Part shown: positions 17,828 through 26,935 of the stretch, in pieces
Position numbering within the stretch: position 1 is the first letter of the stretch
Layout of the letters: each line of letters opens with the position of its first letter
Assembly: GCA_902764705.1 (NCBI GenBank)
Contig: CACWWZ010000007.1
Span: 18,909 to 82,908, forward strand
DNA: 64,000 bases
From: an uncultured Prevotellaceae bacterium
Lineage (GTDB): Bacteria; Bacteroidota; Bacteroidia; Bacteroidales; Bacteroidaceae
Reading direction: 5' to 3'
Notes under the pieces: model-generated
Database searches by the model: none
What the model was told of the DNA's origin: nothing
What the model saw: only the letters and a program-made list of their open reading frames with translations
Program-made: the position numbers and the translations under genes

Positions 17828-19261
17828 ATGAAAAAACTCATCATTGCTGCTTTTAGTGCAGTTGTTCCGTTTACTGCTATTTTTGCTCAGAGCAGTGATC
17901 CTATAGTGATGACTGTGGCAGGTGTGGATGTACCGCGTTCGGAGTTTGAGTATTCGTACAACAAGAACAATACCGACGGTGTCATAGACAAGAAGACTGT
18001 CGAGGAGTATGTCGAATTGTTTGTTAATTACAAGTTGAAGGTACAGGCTGCTTTGGATGCGCGTTTGGATACCACAACGGCTTTCCGTAAGGAGTTTGCA
18101 CAATATCGTGACCAGCAGATCCGTCCGACATTCGTTACGGACGAGGATATGTTGGCTGAGGCACATAAGGTGTACGACGAGACTGTGGAGCAAATCGGCC
18201 CCGATGGTCTGGTCAGTGCTGCCCATATATTGATTCTGACTCCCCAGAAGGCGACAGAAGAACAACAGCGTGAGGCCAAGCGTCGTATCGACTCGGTGTA
18301 TACTGCCCTGCAGGCTGGTGCCGATTTCGAGGCGTTAGCCAAGCAGGTCTCTCAGGACCCAGGCTCAGGCCGTCGTGGTGGCATGTTGGGATGGTTCGCC
18401 AGAAAACAGATGGTCAAGGAGTTTGAGGACGAAGCCTTCGCCTTGCAGCCTGGAGAGATGAGCAAACCTTTCTTGTCGCCTTATGGCTGGCATATCATCC
18501 TGATGAAGGAGCGCAAGCAGTTTGAACCGTTTGAGTTCCATAAGGAAAACATCCTGCGTTATTTGGAGCAGCGTAATGCCCGTGATGCCATTACAGAACA
18601 GAAACTGAATGCGATAGTTCAGGCCTCGAATAATACGGTGACAAAGGAGAGTCTTCTCGACCAACGTGCAGATTCCCTGTCGGCTGCTGATCCTGAGATG
18701 CGTTATTTGATTAAGGAATACCACGATGGTTTGTTGCTTTTTGAAATCAGTAACAGCACCATCTGGGAGAAGGCTGCACAGGACGAGCAGGCCATTGAGA
18801 ACTACTTCAAGAAACATAAAAAGCAGTATAAGTGGGACGAGCCCCGCTTCAAGGGTATGGTGTACCACGTGAAGAATCAGGCTGACGTCAAGGCTGTGGC
18901 GAAATGCGTGAAGAAACTGAAGTTCGACGACTGGAACGAGGCGTTGCGCACTACGTTCAACAAGGACTCCGTCATTCGTATTCGTGCAGAGAAGGGTATT
19001 TTCAAGAAGGGCGACAACAAACTTGTCGATCGCGAAATATTCAAGGTGGCTGATGTTCAGGTGGACAGTGTCAAGGGATATCCTATTGATGCCGTTTATG
19101 GCAAGCTGTTGAAGAAACCTCAGGACTATACTGATGTGCGTGCTCTTGTTTTGACTGATTTGCAGGACGAAATGGAGCGTCAGTGGGTAGCCGACCTTCG
19201 CAAGAAGTATGCCGTCATAGTGAATGATGAAGTATTAAAGACCATTAATAAGCATGAGTAA
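17828..19261 (+). CDS. Periplasmic SurA/PpiC-type peptidylprolyl isomerase (first of two)
   Basis: 477 residues. Signal peptide (MKKLIIAAFSAVVPFTAIFAQ), then a SurA-like helical chaperone region, a PpiC/parvulin domain at about 130-240 (AAHILILTP, DPGSGRRGGMLGWFARKQM, PYGWHIILM) and a long C-terminal region. It likely assists folding of outer-membrane proteins in the periplasm. The next gene, another member of the family, overlaps it by 8 nt. Confidence 0.88.
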   Translation: MKKLIIAAFSAVVPFTAIFAQSSDPIVMTVAGVDVPRSEFEYSYNKNNTDGVIDKKTVEEYVELFVNYKLKVQAALDARLDTTTAFRKEFAQYRDQQIRPTFVTDEDMLAEAHKVYDETVEQIGPDGLVSAAHILILTPQKATEEQQREAKRRIDSVYTALQAGADFEALAKQVSQDPGSGRRGGMLGWFARKQMVKEFEDEAFALQPGEMSKPFLSPYGWHIILMKERKQFEPFEFHKENILRYLEQRNARDAITEQKLNAIVQASNNTVTKESLLDQRADSLSAADPEMRYLIKEYHDGLLLFEISNSTIWEKAAQDEQAIENYFKKHKKQYKWDEPRFKGMVYHVKNQADVKAVAKCVKKLKFDDWNEALRTTFNKDSVIRIRAEKGIFKKGDNKLVDREIFKVADVQVDSVKGYPIDAVYGKLLKKPQDYTDVRALVLTDLQDEMERQWVADLRKKYAVIVNDEVLKTINKHE

Positions 19262-20657
19262 AAGAATTCTAGTTATACTAGTATTTCTAGTATCCCTAGT
19301 TTCACTAGTTAATGCCCAGACTGATTCCTTGGGAACGATTGTCGACGAGGTAATATGGGTGGTAGGCGATGAGGCTATCCTCAAGTCTGATGTGGAGGCT
19401 ATGCGCATCCAGGGGCAGCAGGAAGGCTTGCGTTGGAAGGGAGACCCCGATTGTTCCATTCCAGAACAGATTGCCGTCCAGAAACTCTATCTTAACCAGG
19501 CGATTATCGATAGTGTGGAGGTCACTGAGTCTGAAATTACCCAAGGTGTAGAGCAGTATATCGAAAATATGATATCAGTCATTGGCTCTCGCGAGAAGCT
19601 GGAGGAGTATCAGGGAAAGACACTGAGCCAGATTCGTTCTGAGTTGCGCGACTCGTATCGTGAGCGTCAGATGGTACAGGGCATGCAGAGAAAACTGGTG
19701 GAAGATATCGCAGTGACACCTGCTGAGGTGCGTCGTTATTTCAAGGATATGCCACTCGACAGCATTCCCTTTGTTCCTACGGAGGTCGAGGTGCAGATTA
19801 TCACTCAGCAACCACGTGTAGAACAAGAGGAAATTAACCGCGTGAAGGAACGTCTGCGCGAATTTACGGACCGTATCAATAAGGGAGAGACTTCGTTCCA
19901 GACATTAGCTCGCCTGTATAGCCAGGACGGCTCTGCCCGTAATGGCGGTGAGTTAGGATACACAGGCCGTGCAGGATGGGTTCCTGAGTTTGCCAATGTG
20001 GCTTTCAACCTGACTGATCCTAAGCGTGTATCGAAAATTGTTGAGACTGAATTTGGCTTCCATATTATCCAGCTGATAGACAAGCGTGGCGACAAGGTGA
20101 ATGTGCGCCACATTCTGCTGAAACCTGAGATTAGTGACGACGCCATCCAAAAGGCGCTCAACCGTTTGGACTCTGTGGCAAATGACGTGAGGGCAGGAAC
20201 GGTTCCTGTGGCCTTGAAGCCTTATTTCAAGGGAGAAACATTCACCTTCGAGGATGCGGTGTCAGTATATTCTGACGACAAAGACACACGCAACAACAAT
20301 GGTCTGATGGTTAATGTCACACAAGAAAGCCGTACGTCACGCTTCAAGTTGGCCGACCTGCCTCAAGAAGTGGCCAAGGTAATTGACGGACTACAGGTTG
20401 GCGAGGTGTCGAGTCCCTTCGAAATGATTAACGAACGTGGTAAAACGGTGTGCGCTATCGTCAAGCTGAAGAGCCGTACAGAGGGCCATAAGGCCACGAT
20501 TACTGAAGACTTCCAGATCCTGAAGAATATGGTACTCGAGAAGCGCCGTCAGGAGAAACTCCATCAGTGGGTGGTCAACCGCATCAAGTCAACCTATGTG
20601 CGTATCAACGAGCGCTATCGTGACTGCCAGTTTGAATATGAAGGCTGGGTACGGTAA
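19254..20657 (+). CDS. Periplasmic SurA-like peptidylprolyl isomerase (second of two)
   Basis: 467 residues. The signal peptide core is a run of LVI-LVF-LVS-LVS-LVN triplets encoded by a 9-bp tandem repeat. A SurA N-terminal domain (WVVGDEAILKSDVEAM, MQRKLVEDIAVTPAEVRRYF) and two parvulin-like segments follow (about 175-280 with GGELGYTGRAGWVPEF and FGFHIIQLID; about 285-400 with VRHILLKPEIS). Bacteroidota often have two such chaperones in tandem; they deliver outer-membrane proteins to the BAM complex. Start ATG overlaps the upstream stop (ATGAGTAA), so translation is coupled. Confidence 0.88.
   Translation: MSKRILVILVFLVSLVSLVNAQTDSLGTIVDEVIWVVGDEAILKSDVEAMRIQGQQEGLRWKGDPDCSIPEQIAVQKLYLNQAIIDSVEVTESEITQGVEQYIENMISVIGSREKLEEYQGKTLSQIRSELRDSYRERQMVQGMQRKLVEDIAVTPAEVRRYFKDMPLDSIPFVPTEVEVQIITQQPRVEQEEINRVKERLREFTDRINKGETSFQTLARLYSQDGSARNGGELGYTGRAGWVPEFANVAFNLTDPKRVSKIVETEFGFHIIQLIDKRGDKVNVRHILLKPEISDDAIQKALNRLDSVANDVRAGTVPVALKPYFKGETFTFEDAVSVYSDDKDTRNNNGLMVNVTQESRTSRFKLADLPQEVAKVIDGLQVGEVSSPFEMINERGKTVCAIVKLKSRTEGHKATITEDFQILKNMVLEKRRQEKLHQWVVNRIKSTYVRINERYRDCQFEYEGWVR
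19269..19313 (+). repeat. 9-bp tandem repeat encoding the signal-peptide core
   Basis: CTAGT recurs at 19269, 19278, 19287, 19296 and 19305, an exact 9-bp period in frame. Each unit encodes Leu-Val plus one variable residue. Confidence 0.85.
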
Positions 20658-20681
20658 GAGTTGAAAGTTAATAGTTAAGCG

Positions 20682-22304
20682 TTGAAGAGATACCTGTTTG
20701 TCATCCTCGGATTGTTGGTACTGGCTATGGTGTTTGCCATGCAGCCAGCCCGTAAACGTGCTCCACGCAAGAAAAAGGTGGAGGACAAACGAGTCTATCT
20801 GGTTCATGCCGACAATTTGCACTATAACCAGTTCCAGAATGGTGATGCCCAGGTGCTGCATGGTCACGTTCATTTTCGCCATATGGGTGCCAATCTTTAT
20901 TGTGATAGTGCTCACTTCTATGAACAGACCAATTCCTTCGAGGCTTTCGGACATGTTAAGATGTTACAGGGCGACACGCTGAAATTGTTCAGCGACTACG
21001 CCTACTATGATGGTAACGACCAGTTGGCACAAGCCCGTTACAATGTGATACTTAAGCACCGTAAGTCGACGCTCTATACCGACTCTCTTGACTATGACCG
21101 TATGTATAATTTCGGAAATTTCTTCGAGGGCGGCAAGTTGGTTGATGGTAAGTCGACGCTGACCAGCGACTGGGGAGAATACCATACAGACACGAAGATG
21201 GCTATGTTCTACTACGACGTACGTCTGAAAGACCAGAAGATGTTTCTGACCACCGACTCGCTATATTATGATACGCGTACGTCGACAGCCCATATCGTCG
21301 GACCTTCCAATATCACGTCGAGCACCAGCCACATCTATAGCGAGGACGGCTACTACAACACCAAGACGGGCTATTCCGAACTCTTCGGACGCTCGGTGGT
21401 GAAGGACCAAGGCAAGACGCTCGTTGGCGACAGCGTCTACCATAATGCCAAGGACGGTACGAACTATGCCTATCGCAATGTGATTCTCACGGACTCCGTC
21501 AACAAGAACATGATTACGGGCGACTATTGTGAGTACAACGACTCTACAGGCTATGCAATGGCCACGAAACGTGCTGTTGTAATAGACTTCTCGCAGAAGG
21601 ATTCGCTGTATATGCATGCCGACACCTTCAAGATTTTTACCTTCAACAACAAGACAGACTCCGTCTATCGCAAGATTCATGCTTATAATAAGGTTCGCGC
21701 GTACCGTGTTGACGTGCAGGCGGTGTGCGACTCCATGGTCTATAGTTCGCTCGATTCCTGTATGACGATGTACCACGACCCCATTGTCTGGAACGAAGGG
21801 CAGCAGCTCTTTGGCGAAGAGATTAAAGTTTACATGAACGACTCCACCATCGATTGGGCACACGTCATCGGGCAGGCTTTCTCTGCTGAACAGATGTCTG
21901 ACTCCGTGCATTTCAACCAGGTGTCCTCAAAGGAGATGAAGGCGTTCTTCGATCATGGTCAGATTCGTGAGTCGCAGGCCATCGACAATGTTCTCATTGT
22001 GTATTATCCAATAGACGATGCCGACAGCACACTCATCGGACTGAACTACACAGAGACTCCTCTGCTGAAGATGTTTCTGGAGAACCGTAAGATGAAGCGC
22101 ATCTGGATGCAAAAGCCTTCGGGTACGCTCTATCCGATGACGCAGATACCGGCTGGCAAGCAGTTCCTTCCGCAATATGCCTGGTTCGACTATATCCGTC
22201 CTGTCGACAAGGACGACATCTTCAATTGGCGTCCCAAGAAGGAAGGTACGGAACTGAAAGAAGAGAAACGTCGCGAGGCACCTAAGAATAGTGTAAAGAA
22301 ATGA
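20682..22304 (+). CDS. OstA/LptA-like LPS transport protein
   Basis: 540 residues. A hydrophobic N-terminal segment (RYLFVILGLLVLAMVFAM) is followed by OstA-type repeats such as HADNLHYNQFQNGDAQVLHGHVHF and YCDSAHFYEQTNSFEAFGHVKM that build the beta-jelly roll bridging the periplasm. The family carries or assembles LPS; it is consistent with lptB at 9.7 kb. The only start giving the full export signal is TTG (20682); the first ATG in frame lies inside the hydrophobic segment. Stop and mutL start overlap (ATGA at 22301-22304). Confidence 0.85.
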   Translation: MKRYLFVILGLLVLAMVFAMQPARKRAPRKKKVEDKRVYLVHADNLHYNQFQNGDAQVLHGHVHFRHMGANLYCDSAHFYEQTNSFEAFGHVKMLQGDTLKLFSDYAYYDGNDQLAQARYNVILKHRKSTLYTDSLDYDRMYNFGNFFEGGKLVDGKSTLTSDWGEYHTDTKMAMFYYDVRLKDQKMFLTTDSLYYDTRTSTAHIVGPSNITSSTSHIYSEDGYYNTKTGYSELFGRSVVKDQGKTLVGDSVYHNAKDGTNYAYRNVILTDSVNKNMITGDYCEYNDSTGYAMATKRAVVIDFSQKDSLYMHADTFKIFTFNNKTDSVYRKIHAYNKVRAYRVDVQAVCDSMVYSSLDSCMTMYHDPIVWNEGQQLFGEEIKVYMNDSTIDWAHVIGQAFSAEQMSDSVHFNQVSSKEMKAFFDHGQIRESQAIDNVLIVYYPIDDADSTLIGLNYTETPLLKMFLENRKMKRIWMQKPSGTLYPMTQIPAGKQFLPQYAWFDYIRPVDKDDIFNWRPKKEGTELKEEKRREAPKNSVKK

Positions 22305-24175
22305 CAGATGTAATCCAACTGCTCCCTGATAGTGTGGCTAATCAGATAGCTGCCGGCGAGGTGATACAACGCCCCGCCTCAGTCATCAAGGAGCTGGTGG
22401 AGAATGCCGTCGACGCAGGAGCACATACCGTGAATGTGCTGGTGGTCGATGCGGGGCGTACGTCTATTCAGGTCATCGACGACGGTTGTGGTATGTCGGA
22501 AACCGATGCCCGTCTGGCGTTTGAGCGTCATGCAACTAGTAAGATTCGCAAGGCCGATGACCTCTTCGACCTTCATACGATGGGTTTCCGAGGCGAGGCA
22601 CTGCCGTCTATTGTTGCTGTCTCACAAGTGGAGTTGCGCACCCGTCGGGAGTGCGACGAGGTGGGAACCTGTCTAGTGATGGCTGGTTCGCGCGTTGAGA
22701 GTCAGGAACCTTGTTCCTGTCCTGTAGGCAGCAGTTTTCTGGTCAGCAATCTTTTCTTCAATGTCCCCGCACGTCGTAAGTTCCTCAAGACCAATGCTAC
22801 AGAGCTGAATAACATCCTGACGGCTTTCGAACGCATTGTGCTGGTCTATCCTGACATCAGCTTCACACTCCACAGCAACGGACAGGAACTGATGAACCTT
22901 CGGGCAGGCACACTGCGCCAGCGCATTTCCGATATCTATGGACGACGTTACGGACAGGATCTCTTGCCTGTCAGTGTCGATACGGCGATGTGTAAGATTA
23001 CTGGCTTTGTCGCTAAACCTGAAACGGCTCGAAAGAAGGGCGTGGCAGAGTGCTTCTTTGTCAATGGACGCTTCATGAAACACCCGTATTTCCACAAGGC
23101 TGTCCAACAGGCTTACGACCGTCTGATACCAGCAGGCATGCATGTACCTTATCTGATTTACTTCGACGTCAGTCCTGCCGATATCGATGTCAATATCCAT
23201 CCTACGAAGACAGAGATTAAGTTCGAGAACGAACAGGCCATCTGGCAGATTCTGACAGCGGCTGTCAAGGATGCCATCGGACAGTTTTGCGAGATTCCGC
23301 AAATTGACTTCGACACCGAGGGGCGCCCAGACATTCCTGCCTATACTCAGAATACTCCGAATACTCAGAGTACTCCGAGTTTTCCCAAGACTCCTGGCAA
23401 CCCCTCTTACAATCCCTTCTCGCCTGCTCAGAAAAAGGCGTCAAACGGTTGGGAACAACTCTACGAGGGCCTTCAGCCAGTAAATAAGCCTTCAGCCTCA
23501 TCGCCGTCGTTTTTTGACGATGGTTTTTTGCCAGACCCTGTCGTTGCTCCTGCTGAACGTGATTCCCTGACGGGCGAGGTGATAACGCCACACGCTGACC
23601 AGTGGTCAGACAAGTCGCCCGCCCATTATCAATATAAGGGTTGCTACATCATGACTGCCGTGAAATCGGGACTGATGGTCATCGACCAGTATCGTGCCGA
23701 TGTCCGTATCCGTTACGAACAGTGTCTGGCACATTTGCAGGCCCGTTCTGCAGAAACCCAGCAGGTGCTCTTCCCTGAGGTGGTACAGTTCGCTCCTTCT
23801 GAGCAGCCATTGTTGGAACATATCCTGCCGCAACTGTCGGCCATAGGTTTCGAACTCACTGATCTGGGGCAGGGCAGTTTTGCCGTTAATGGCATTCCAA
23901 CGGGACTCGACGGTTTGAACTATGTGCAGCTGCTGCATGATATGGTGGCCGATGCAGTAAGCAGTGCAGGCGATTCCATGGACGAACTCAATAAGGCGCT
24001 GGCACTGAGCATGGCACGTCACGTGGCAATTCCTCAGGGACAGGTTCTGAGCAACAGCGAGATGGAAAATCTGGTCAACGAACTCTTTGCCTGCTCTAAT
24101 GTCAATTATACTCCTGACGGCAAGGCCATTCTCGGCATCCTGCCTCAGCGCGATATCGAGAAATTGCTTGGATAA
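22301..24175 (+). CDS. mutL: DNA mismatch repair protein MutL
   Basis: 624 residues. GHKL ATPase motifs: IAAGEVIQRPASVIKELVEN, DDGCGM, GFRGEALPSI. A Pro/Thr/Ser-rich linker (about 345-400) contains four in-frame copies of a 9-bp repeat. The C-terminal domain has the place of the endonuclease motif DQHAxxERxxYE as DQYRADVRIRYE and lacks the CPHGRP signature, reading NYTPDGKAILGIL; nicking activity is therefore doubtful. MutL couples mismatch recognition by MutS to strand removal. Its ATG overlaps the OstA-like stop. Confidence 0.95.
   Translation: MTDVIQLLPDSVANQIAAGEVIQRPASVIKELVENAVDAGAHTVNVLVVDAGRTSIQVIDDGCGMSETDARLAFERHATSKIRKADDLFDLHTMGFRGEALPSIVAVSQVELRTRRECDEVGTCLVMAGSRVESQEPCSCPVGSSFLVSNLFFNVPARRKFLKTNATELNNILTAFERIVLVYPDISFTLHSNGQELMNLRAGTLRQRISDIYGRRYGQDLLPVSVDTAMCKITGFVAKPETARKKGVAECFFVNGRFMKHPYFHKAVQQAYDRLIPAGMHVPYLIYFDVSPADIDVNIHPTKTEIKFENEQAIWQILTAAVKDAIGQFCEIPQIDFDTEGRPDIPAYTQNTPNTQSTPSFPKTPGNPSYNPFSPAQKKASNGWEQLYEGLQPVNKPSASSPSFFDDGFLPDPVVAPAERDSLTGEVITPHADQWSDKSPAHYQYKGCYIMTAVKSGLMVIDQYRADVRIRYEQCLAHLQARSAETQQVLFPEVVQFAPSEQPLLEHILPQLSAIGFELTDLGQGSFAVNGIPTGLDGLNYVQLLHDMVADAVSSAGDSMDELNKALALSMARHVAIPQGQVLSNSEMENLVNELFACSNVNYTPDGKAILGILPQRDIEKLLG
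23345..23380 (+). repeat. 9-bp tandem repeat in the MutL linker
   Basis: ACTC(A/C)G recurs at 23345, 23354, 23363 and 23372, four in-frame 9-bp units coding Thr-(Gln/Pro)-(Asn/Ser). Confidence 0.8.
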
Positions 24176-24181
24176 ACATAA

Positions 24182-24215
24182 AACTTTGAACTTTGAACAT
24201 TGAACTTTGAACTTT
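24182..24215 (+). repeat. Heptanucleotide tract before the OmpA-family gene
   Basis: AACTTTG repeated with period 7, about five units (third unit AACATTG), between mutL and the OmpA-family gene. Confidence 0.85.
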
Positions 24216-24230
24216 AAAGATATTAAGTAT

Positions 24231-25391
24231 ATGAAAAAGATTCTTTTGCTAATTCTGGTGTGCAGCCTTTCATCGACTGCATTGGCTCAGGGTGAAGTGA
24301 CGGGTGCAAAACATAGTGTGGCTACAAATTCGTTCTGGGCCAATTGGTTTGTTCAGGCCAATGTGGTTGGCTCGTCGTTTTGGAGCAGTCAGGAACATCA
24401 GTCTGTCAAGTTAGACGAACTGTTTAAGGACTATCGTACCAATCTGGGCTTTTCGCTGGCTGTGGGTAAGTGGTTTACGCCAGGCCTTGCTCTTCGCACC
24501 AAATTCAATGGTCTTTGGGGACGTACCGTCGTTTTTGAGAGCAAGGAACTTAATGCCAGCAAGTATTGGACGCTTCAGGAACAGATGCTTTTTAACCTCA
24601 GCAACATGCTGATGGGTTATAACGAACACCGCACGTGGAACGTCATTCCCTATTTTGGTGGTGGAGTGGGACACGGTGTGTCGTACCATACCTATGTCTT
24701 GGGGTATTCTATAGGTGTGTTGAACACGTTCCGTATCACTCCCAAACTGGCGTTCAACATCGATATCAACTACGGCTCCTACGACGCTTCGTTCGACGGC
24801 TTTAGCGGAGGTACTGATACTAAACTCAGTCTGAAAGGACGCGACCGCATTATCAATGCCGAGGTGGGCATCACCTATCGCCTGGGTAAATCTTCTTGGA
24901 AGTCGTCAGCCGATCTTGACGCAGCACAGGCTTTGGCACAGAGCGAGATTGACGCCCTTAATGCACAGCTGGAAGACCTCATGGCTGAAAACGACCGTCT
25001 GAATCAGGAACTCGAGAACGCCCAACAACCCGCTCCTGCTCCTCAGGAGCCTGTTACAATCACCCAGCTGGCTGCTGCTCCTGTGTCAGTGTTCTTCGAC
25101 CTCAACAAGGCTGTAATCGCCTCTCAGCGCGACCTGCAGAACGTGGCCGATTTGGTTGCTATGGCCAAACAACAGGGGGCTAAGATCCTTGTCACAGGCT
25201 ATGCCGACAGCGAGACAGGTAGTGCCGATCGCAACCGCCAGCTCTCCCAGCAGCGTGCCGAGGCAGTGGCTGACGAAATCGTGAAGATGGGCTTCCCGCG
25301 CGAACAAATAGAAGCGGTCGCAGCAGGTGGTGTCGACACCCTGTCGCCCACTGCTTACAACCGTCGTGCAACGGTCGAAATCAAAAAATAA
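24231..25391 (+). CDS. OmpA-family outer-membrane protein
   Basis: 386 residues. Signal peptide (MKKILLLILVCSLSSTALAQ), an N-terminal eight-strand-like barrel (about 30-225), a short coiled coil (IDALNAQLEDLMAENDRLNQ), a Pro-rich hinge and a C-terminal OmpA peptidoglycan-binding domain with VFFDLNKAVI, VTGYADSETGSADRNRQLSQ and YNRRATVEI. It anchors the outer membrane to the cell wall. A TTG upstream in frame lies in the heptamer tract and is rejected. Confidence 0.92.
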   Translation: MKKILLLILVCSLSSTALAQGEVTGAKHSVATNSFWANWFVQANVVGSSFWSSQEHQSVKLDELFKDYRTNLGFSLAVGKWFTPGLALRTKFNGLWGRTVVFESKELNASKYWTLQEQMLFNLSNMLMGYNEHRTWNVIPYFGGGVGHGVSYHTYVLGYSIGVLNTFRITPKLAFNIDINYGSYDASFDGFSGGTDTKLSLKGRDRIINAEVGITYRLGKSSWKSSADLDAAQALAQSEIDALNAQLEDLMAENDRLNQELENAQQPAPAPQEPVTITQLAAAPVSVFFDLNKAVIASQRDLQNVADLVAMAKQQGAKILVTGYADSETGSADRNRQLSQQRAEAVADEIVKMGFPREQIEAVAAGGVDTLSPTAYNRRATVEIKK

Positions 25392-25412
25392 CTAAAAAAG
25401 TGGTGCAAAAGT

Positions 25413-25443
25413 TTGGTGGTTTCAAAAAAACTCCGTACCTTTG
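25413..25443 (+). promoter_or_regulatory. Promoter of tRNA-Val
   Basis: -33 TTG (25413-25415), 20 nt, -7 TACCTTTG (25436-25443), 19 nt before the first tRNA base. Confidence 0.8.
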
Positions 25444-25462
25444 CACCGCTTTTCGAAAGAAA

Positions 25463-25537
25463 GGGCGTTTAGCTCAGCTGGTTTAGAGCATCTGCCTTAC
25501 AAGCAGAGGGTCGGCGGTTCGAATCCGTCAACGCCCA
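25463..25537 (+). tRNA. tRNA-Val (anticodon TAC)
   Basis: 75 nt cloverleaf. Acceptor GGGCGTT/AACGCCC, D stem GCTC/GAGC, anticodon stem TCTGC/GCAGA with loop CTTACAA (anticodon TAC at 25498-25500), T arm GGCGG-TTCGAAT-CCGTC, discriminator A. CCA is not encoded. It is a single gene with its own promoter and terminator. No integrase or attachment repeat is seen at its 3' end. Confidence 0.97.
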
Positions 25538-25544
25538 CAATAAC

Positions 25545-25576
25545 AATCCCACACTGCACTTAGGCAATGTGGGATT
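25545..25576. terminator. Terminator after tRNA-Val, shared with the convergent hydrolase gene
   Basis: AATCCCACA (25545-25553) pairs with TGTGGGATT (25568-25576), with TGC/GCA continuing the stem, followed by TCTTTGTT. It lies 8 nt after the tRNA and 7 nt from the stop of the minus-strand hydrolase. Confidence 0.85.
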
Positions 25577-25582
25577 TCTTTG

Positions 25583-26839
25583 TTATTTCAGGCTGTTCAT
25601 CCACGCTGCAATGTCTTGCAGCACCTCGGGCGAGATGGTTTCTTCAATCTGGCCGTATTCGTTAGGAAGTCCTGTGGTGCAGTGTTGGAACAGGTGGTTC
25701 AATCCTGGGTATTCCTTGATGCAGTTTTGTGTGGATTCGGACAGAAGCTGTTTGATGGCCGTGAGGTTTTGTTTGGAGATGACCTGGCAGTCGCGGTCGC
25801 CATTGAGGGCGAAGACGGGGCAGCGTGTCTGGCGGATATGGTCAGACGGGTCGTAGTCGAGGTACCACTGAATCCAGGGCATCTGCCGGACGGCATCCTG
25901 CTGGCGGTATTTCTGGATGGTCATATTGGGTAGTTGGCCTGAGAGCAGGCCGATGAGGTTGACCTGAGAGACGAGCAAGGTGTCACCCTTGACACCAGGG
26001 CCTGCTAGCGACACGATGAAATCGACCTTTTTCTGTGCGCCGAGCATGAAAGCGATGAGTCCTCCCTCGCTATGTCCTATGAGACCTACCTTACTGAAAG
26101 CCTTTTTATTGAGGAGGAATTCGATACCTGCAAGGGCATCGCGGGCAAAGTCCTCTGAGGTGGCATTCTTCACGTCACCACCCACCGACTTTCCTGTCGC
26201 GCGGTCATCGTAGCGTAGTGTTGCTATACCTTGACGTGCCAGATAGTCGGCAATGACAAAGAACGGCTTGTGCTCAAAGAGTTCCTCGTCGCGGTTCTGC
26301 TGTCCGCTACCCGATACGAATATTGCTACCATTGGTTTCTTTTTCGACTTCGGATTGTACCCTACAGGCCACGTCAACGTTCCTGCTAGTGTGGCACTGT
26401 CTTTCTCGTTTCTGAACGTCACCTCCTCCGTCTCGTAGGGAAATGGCCCCTGTGGCATTTGTGGACGCTTCACCTCGGGGACACCCTTTTCCATCACCAG
26501 AGGAAGCGTGAATCCGCGTTGTGTGAACTTTCCGTCCAGTTTGCCGTCCTTCAGTCGGGCGCGGTAGGTGAAATCGAGCGACTCGACCTTGAGGGCCAGC
26601 GAGTCGTCTGACAGGTATTCCTTGAAGGCGGAAATATCCTTGCCACCCTGATCGGGGCTGTCGAACGATGCTTTGACGTAGCCGTCGGCCTGCTCCAGAT
26701 GGAGCACTATCGTCAGCGACACGGCGCCGACCTTGAGTTTTCCTGACCATGAACCTAGCAGGGCTGTTGTTGTATTTACCTGCGCTGAACCTGTCAGTAC
26801 GACAAGGGCGAGTAGGGTAGTAATGATGGTTTTCTTCAT
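25583..26839 (-). CDS. Exported alpha/beta hydrolase
   Basis: 418 residues. Signal peptide (MKKTIITTLLALVVLTGSAQ), an N-terminal beta domain of about 110 residues (GSWSGKLKVG, DGKLDGKFTQRG) as in many Bacteroidota secreted hydrolases, then an alpha/beta hydrolase core. The nucleophile elbow is GHSEGG, the oxyanion region VAIFVSGSGQQNRDE, the acid is likely in LNGDRD and the His in GLNHLFQH. It is probably an esterase or peptidase of the periplasm; the substrate is unknown. The frame extends upstream to a TTG inside the -7 box and is trimmed to ATG 26839. Confidence 0.85.
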   Translation of the reverse strand: MKKTIITTLLALVVLTGSAQVNTTTALLGSWSGKLKVGAVSLTIVLHLEQADGYVKASFDSPDQGGKDISAFKEYLSDDSLALKVESLDFTYRARLKDGKLDGKFTQRGFTLPLVMEKGVPEVKRPQMPQGPFPYETEEVTFRNEKDSATLAGTLTWPVGYNPKSKKKPMVAIFVSGSGQQNRDEELFEHKPFFVIADYLARQGIATLRYDDRATGKSVGGDVKNATSEDFARDALAGIEFLLNKKAFSKVGLIGHSEGGLIAFMLGAQKKVDFIVSLAGPGVKGDTLLVSQVNLIGLLSGQLPNMTIQKYRQQDAVRQMPWIQWYLDYDPSDHIRQTRCPVFALNGDRDCQVISKQNLTAIKQLLSESTQNCIKEYPGLNHLFQHCTTGLPNEYGQIEETISPEVLQDIAAWMNSLK

Positions 26840-26860
26840 TGTTGATGTAATTAATGTTTG

Positions 26861-26918
26861 CAAAGGTACGAATTATTTTTGTTTTATGGTGTTTTTCTTC
26901 AAATAATTCGTATCTTTG
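26861..26918. promoter_or_regulatory. Overlapping divergent promoters in an 18-bp inverted repeat
   Basis: The left arm 26861-26878 and right arm 26901-26918 are inverted copies (17 of 18 match), each containing a -7 box: TACCTTTG on the minus strand (26861-26868) for the hydrolase and TATCTTTG on the plus strand (26911-26918) for the radical SAM gene. Both -33 regions fall near 26888-26891, so the two polymerases cannot bind together. Confidence 0.8.
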
Positions 26919-26935
26919 TCAGCGAATATATAATT

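Noticed and set aside
25463-25600. tRNA-Val as an integration site for a mobile element
   Set aside because: No integrase gene, no repeated tRNA 3' end in the window; a terminator follows directly.
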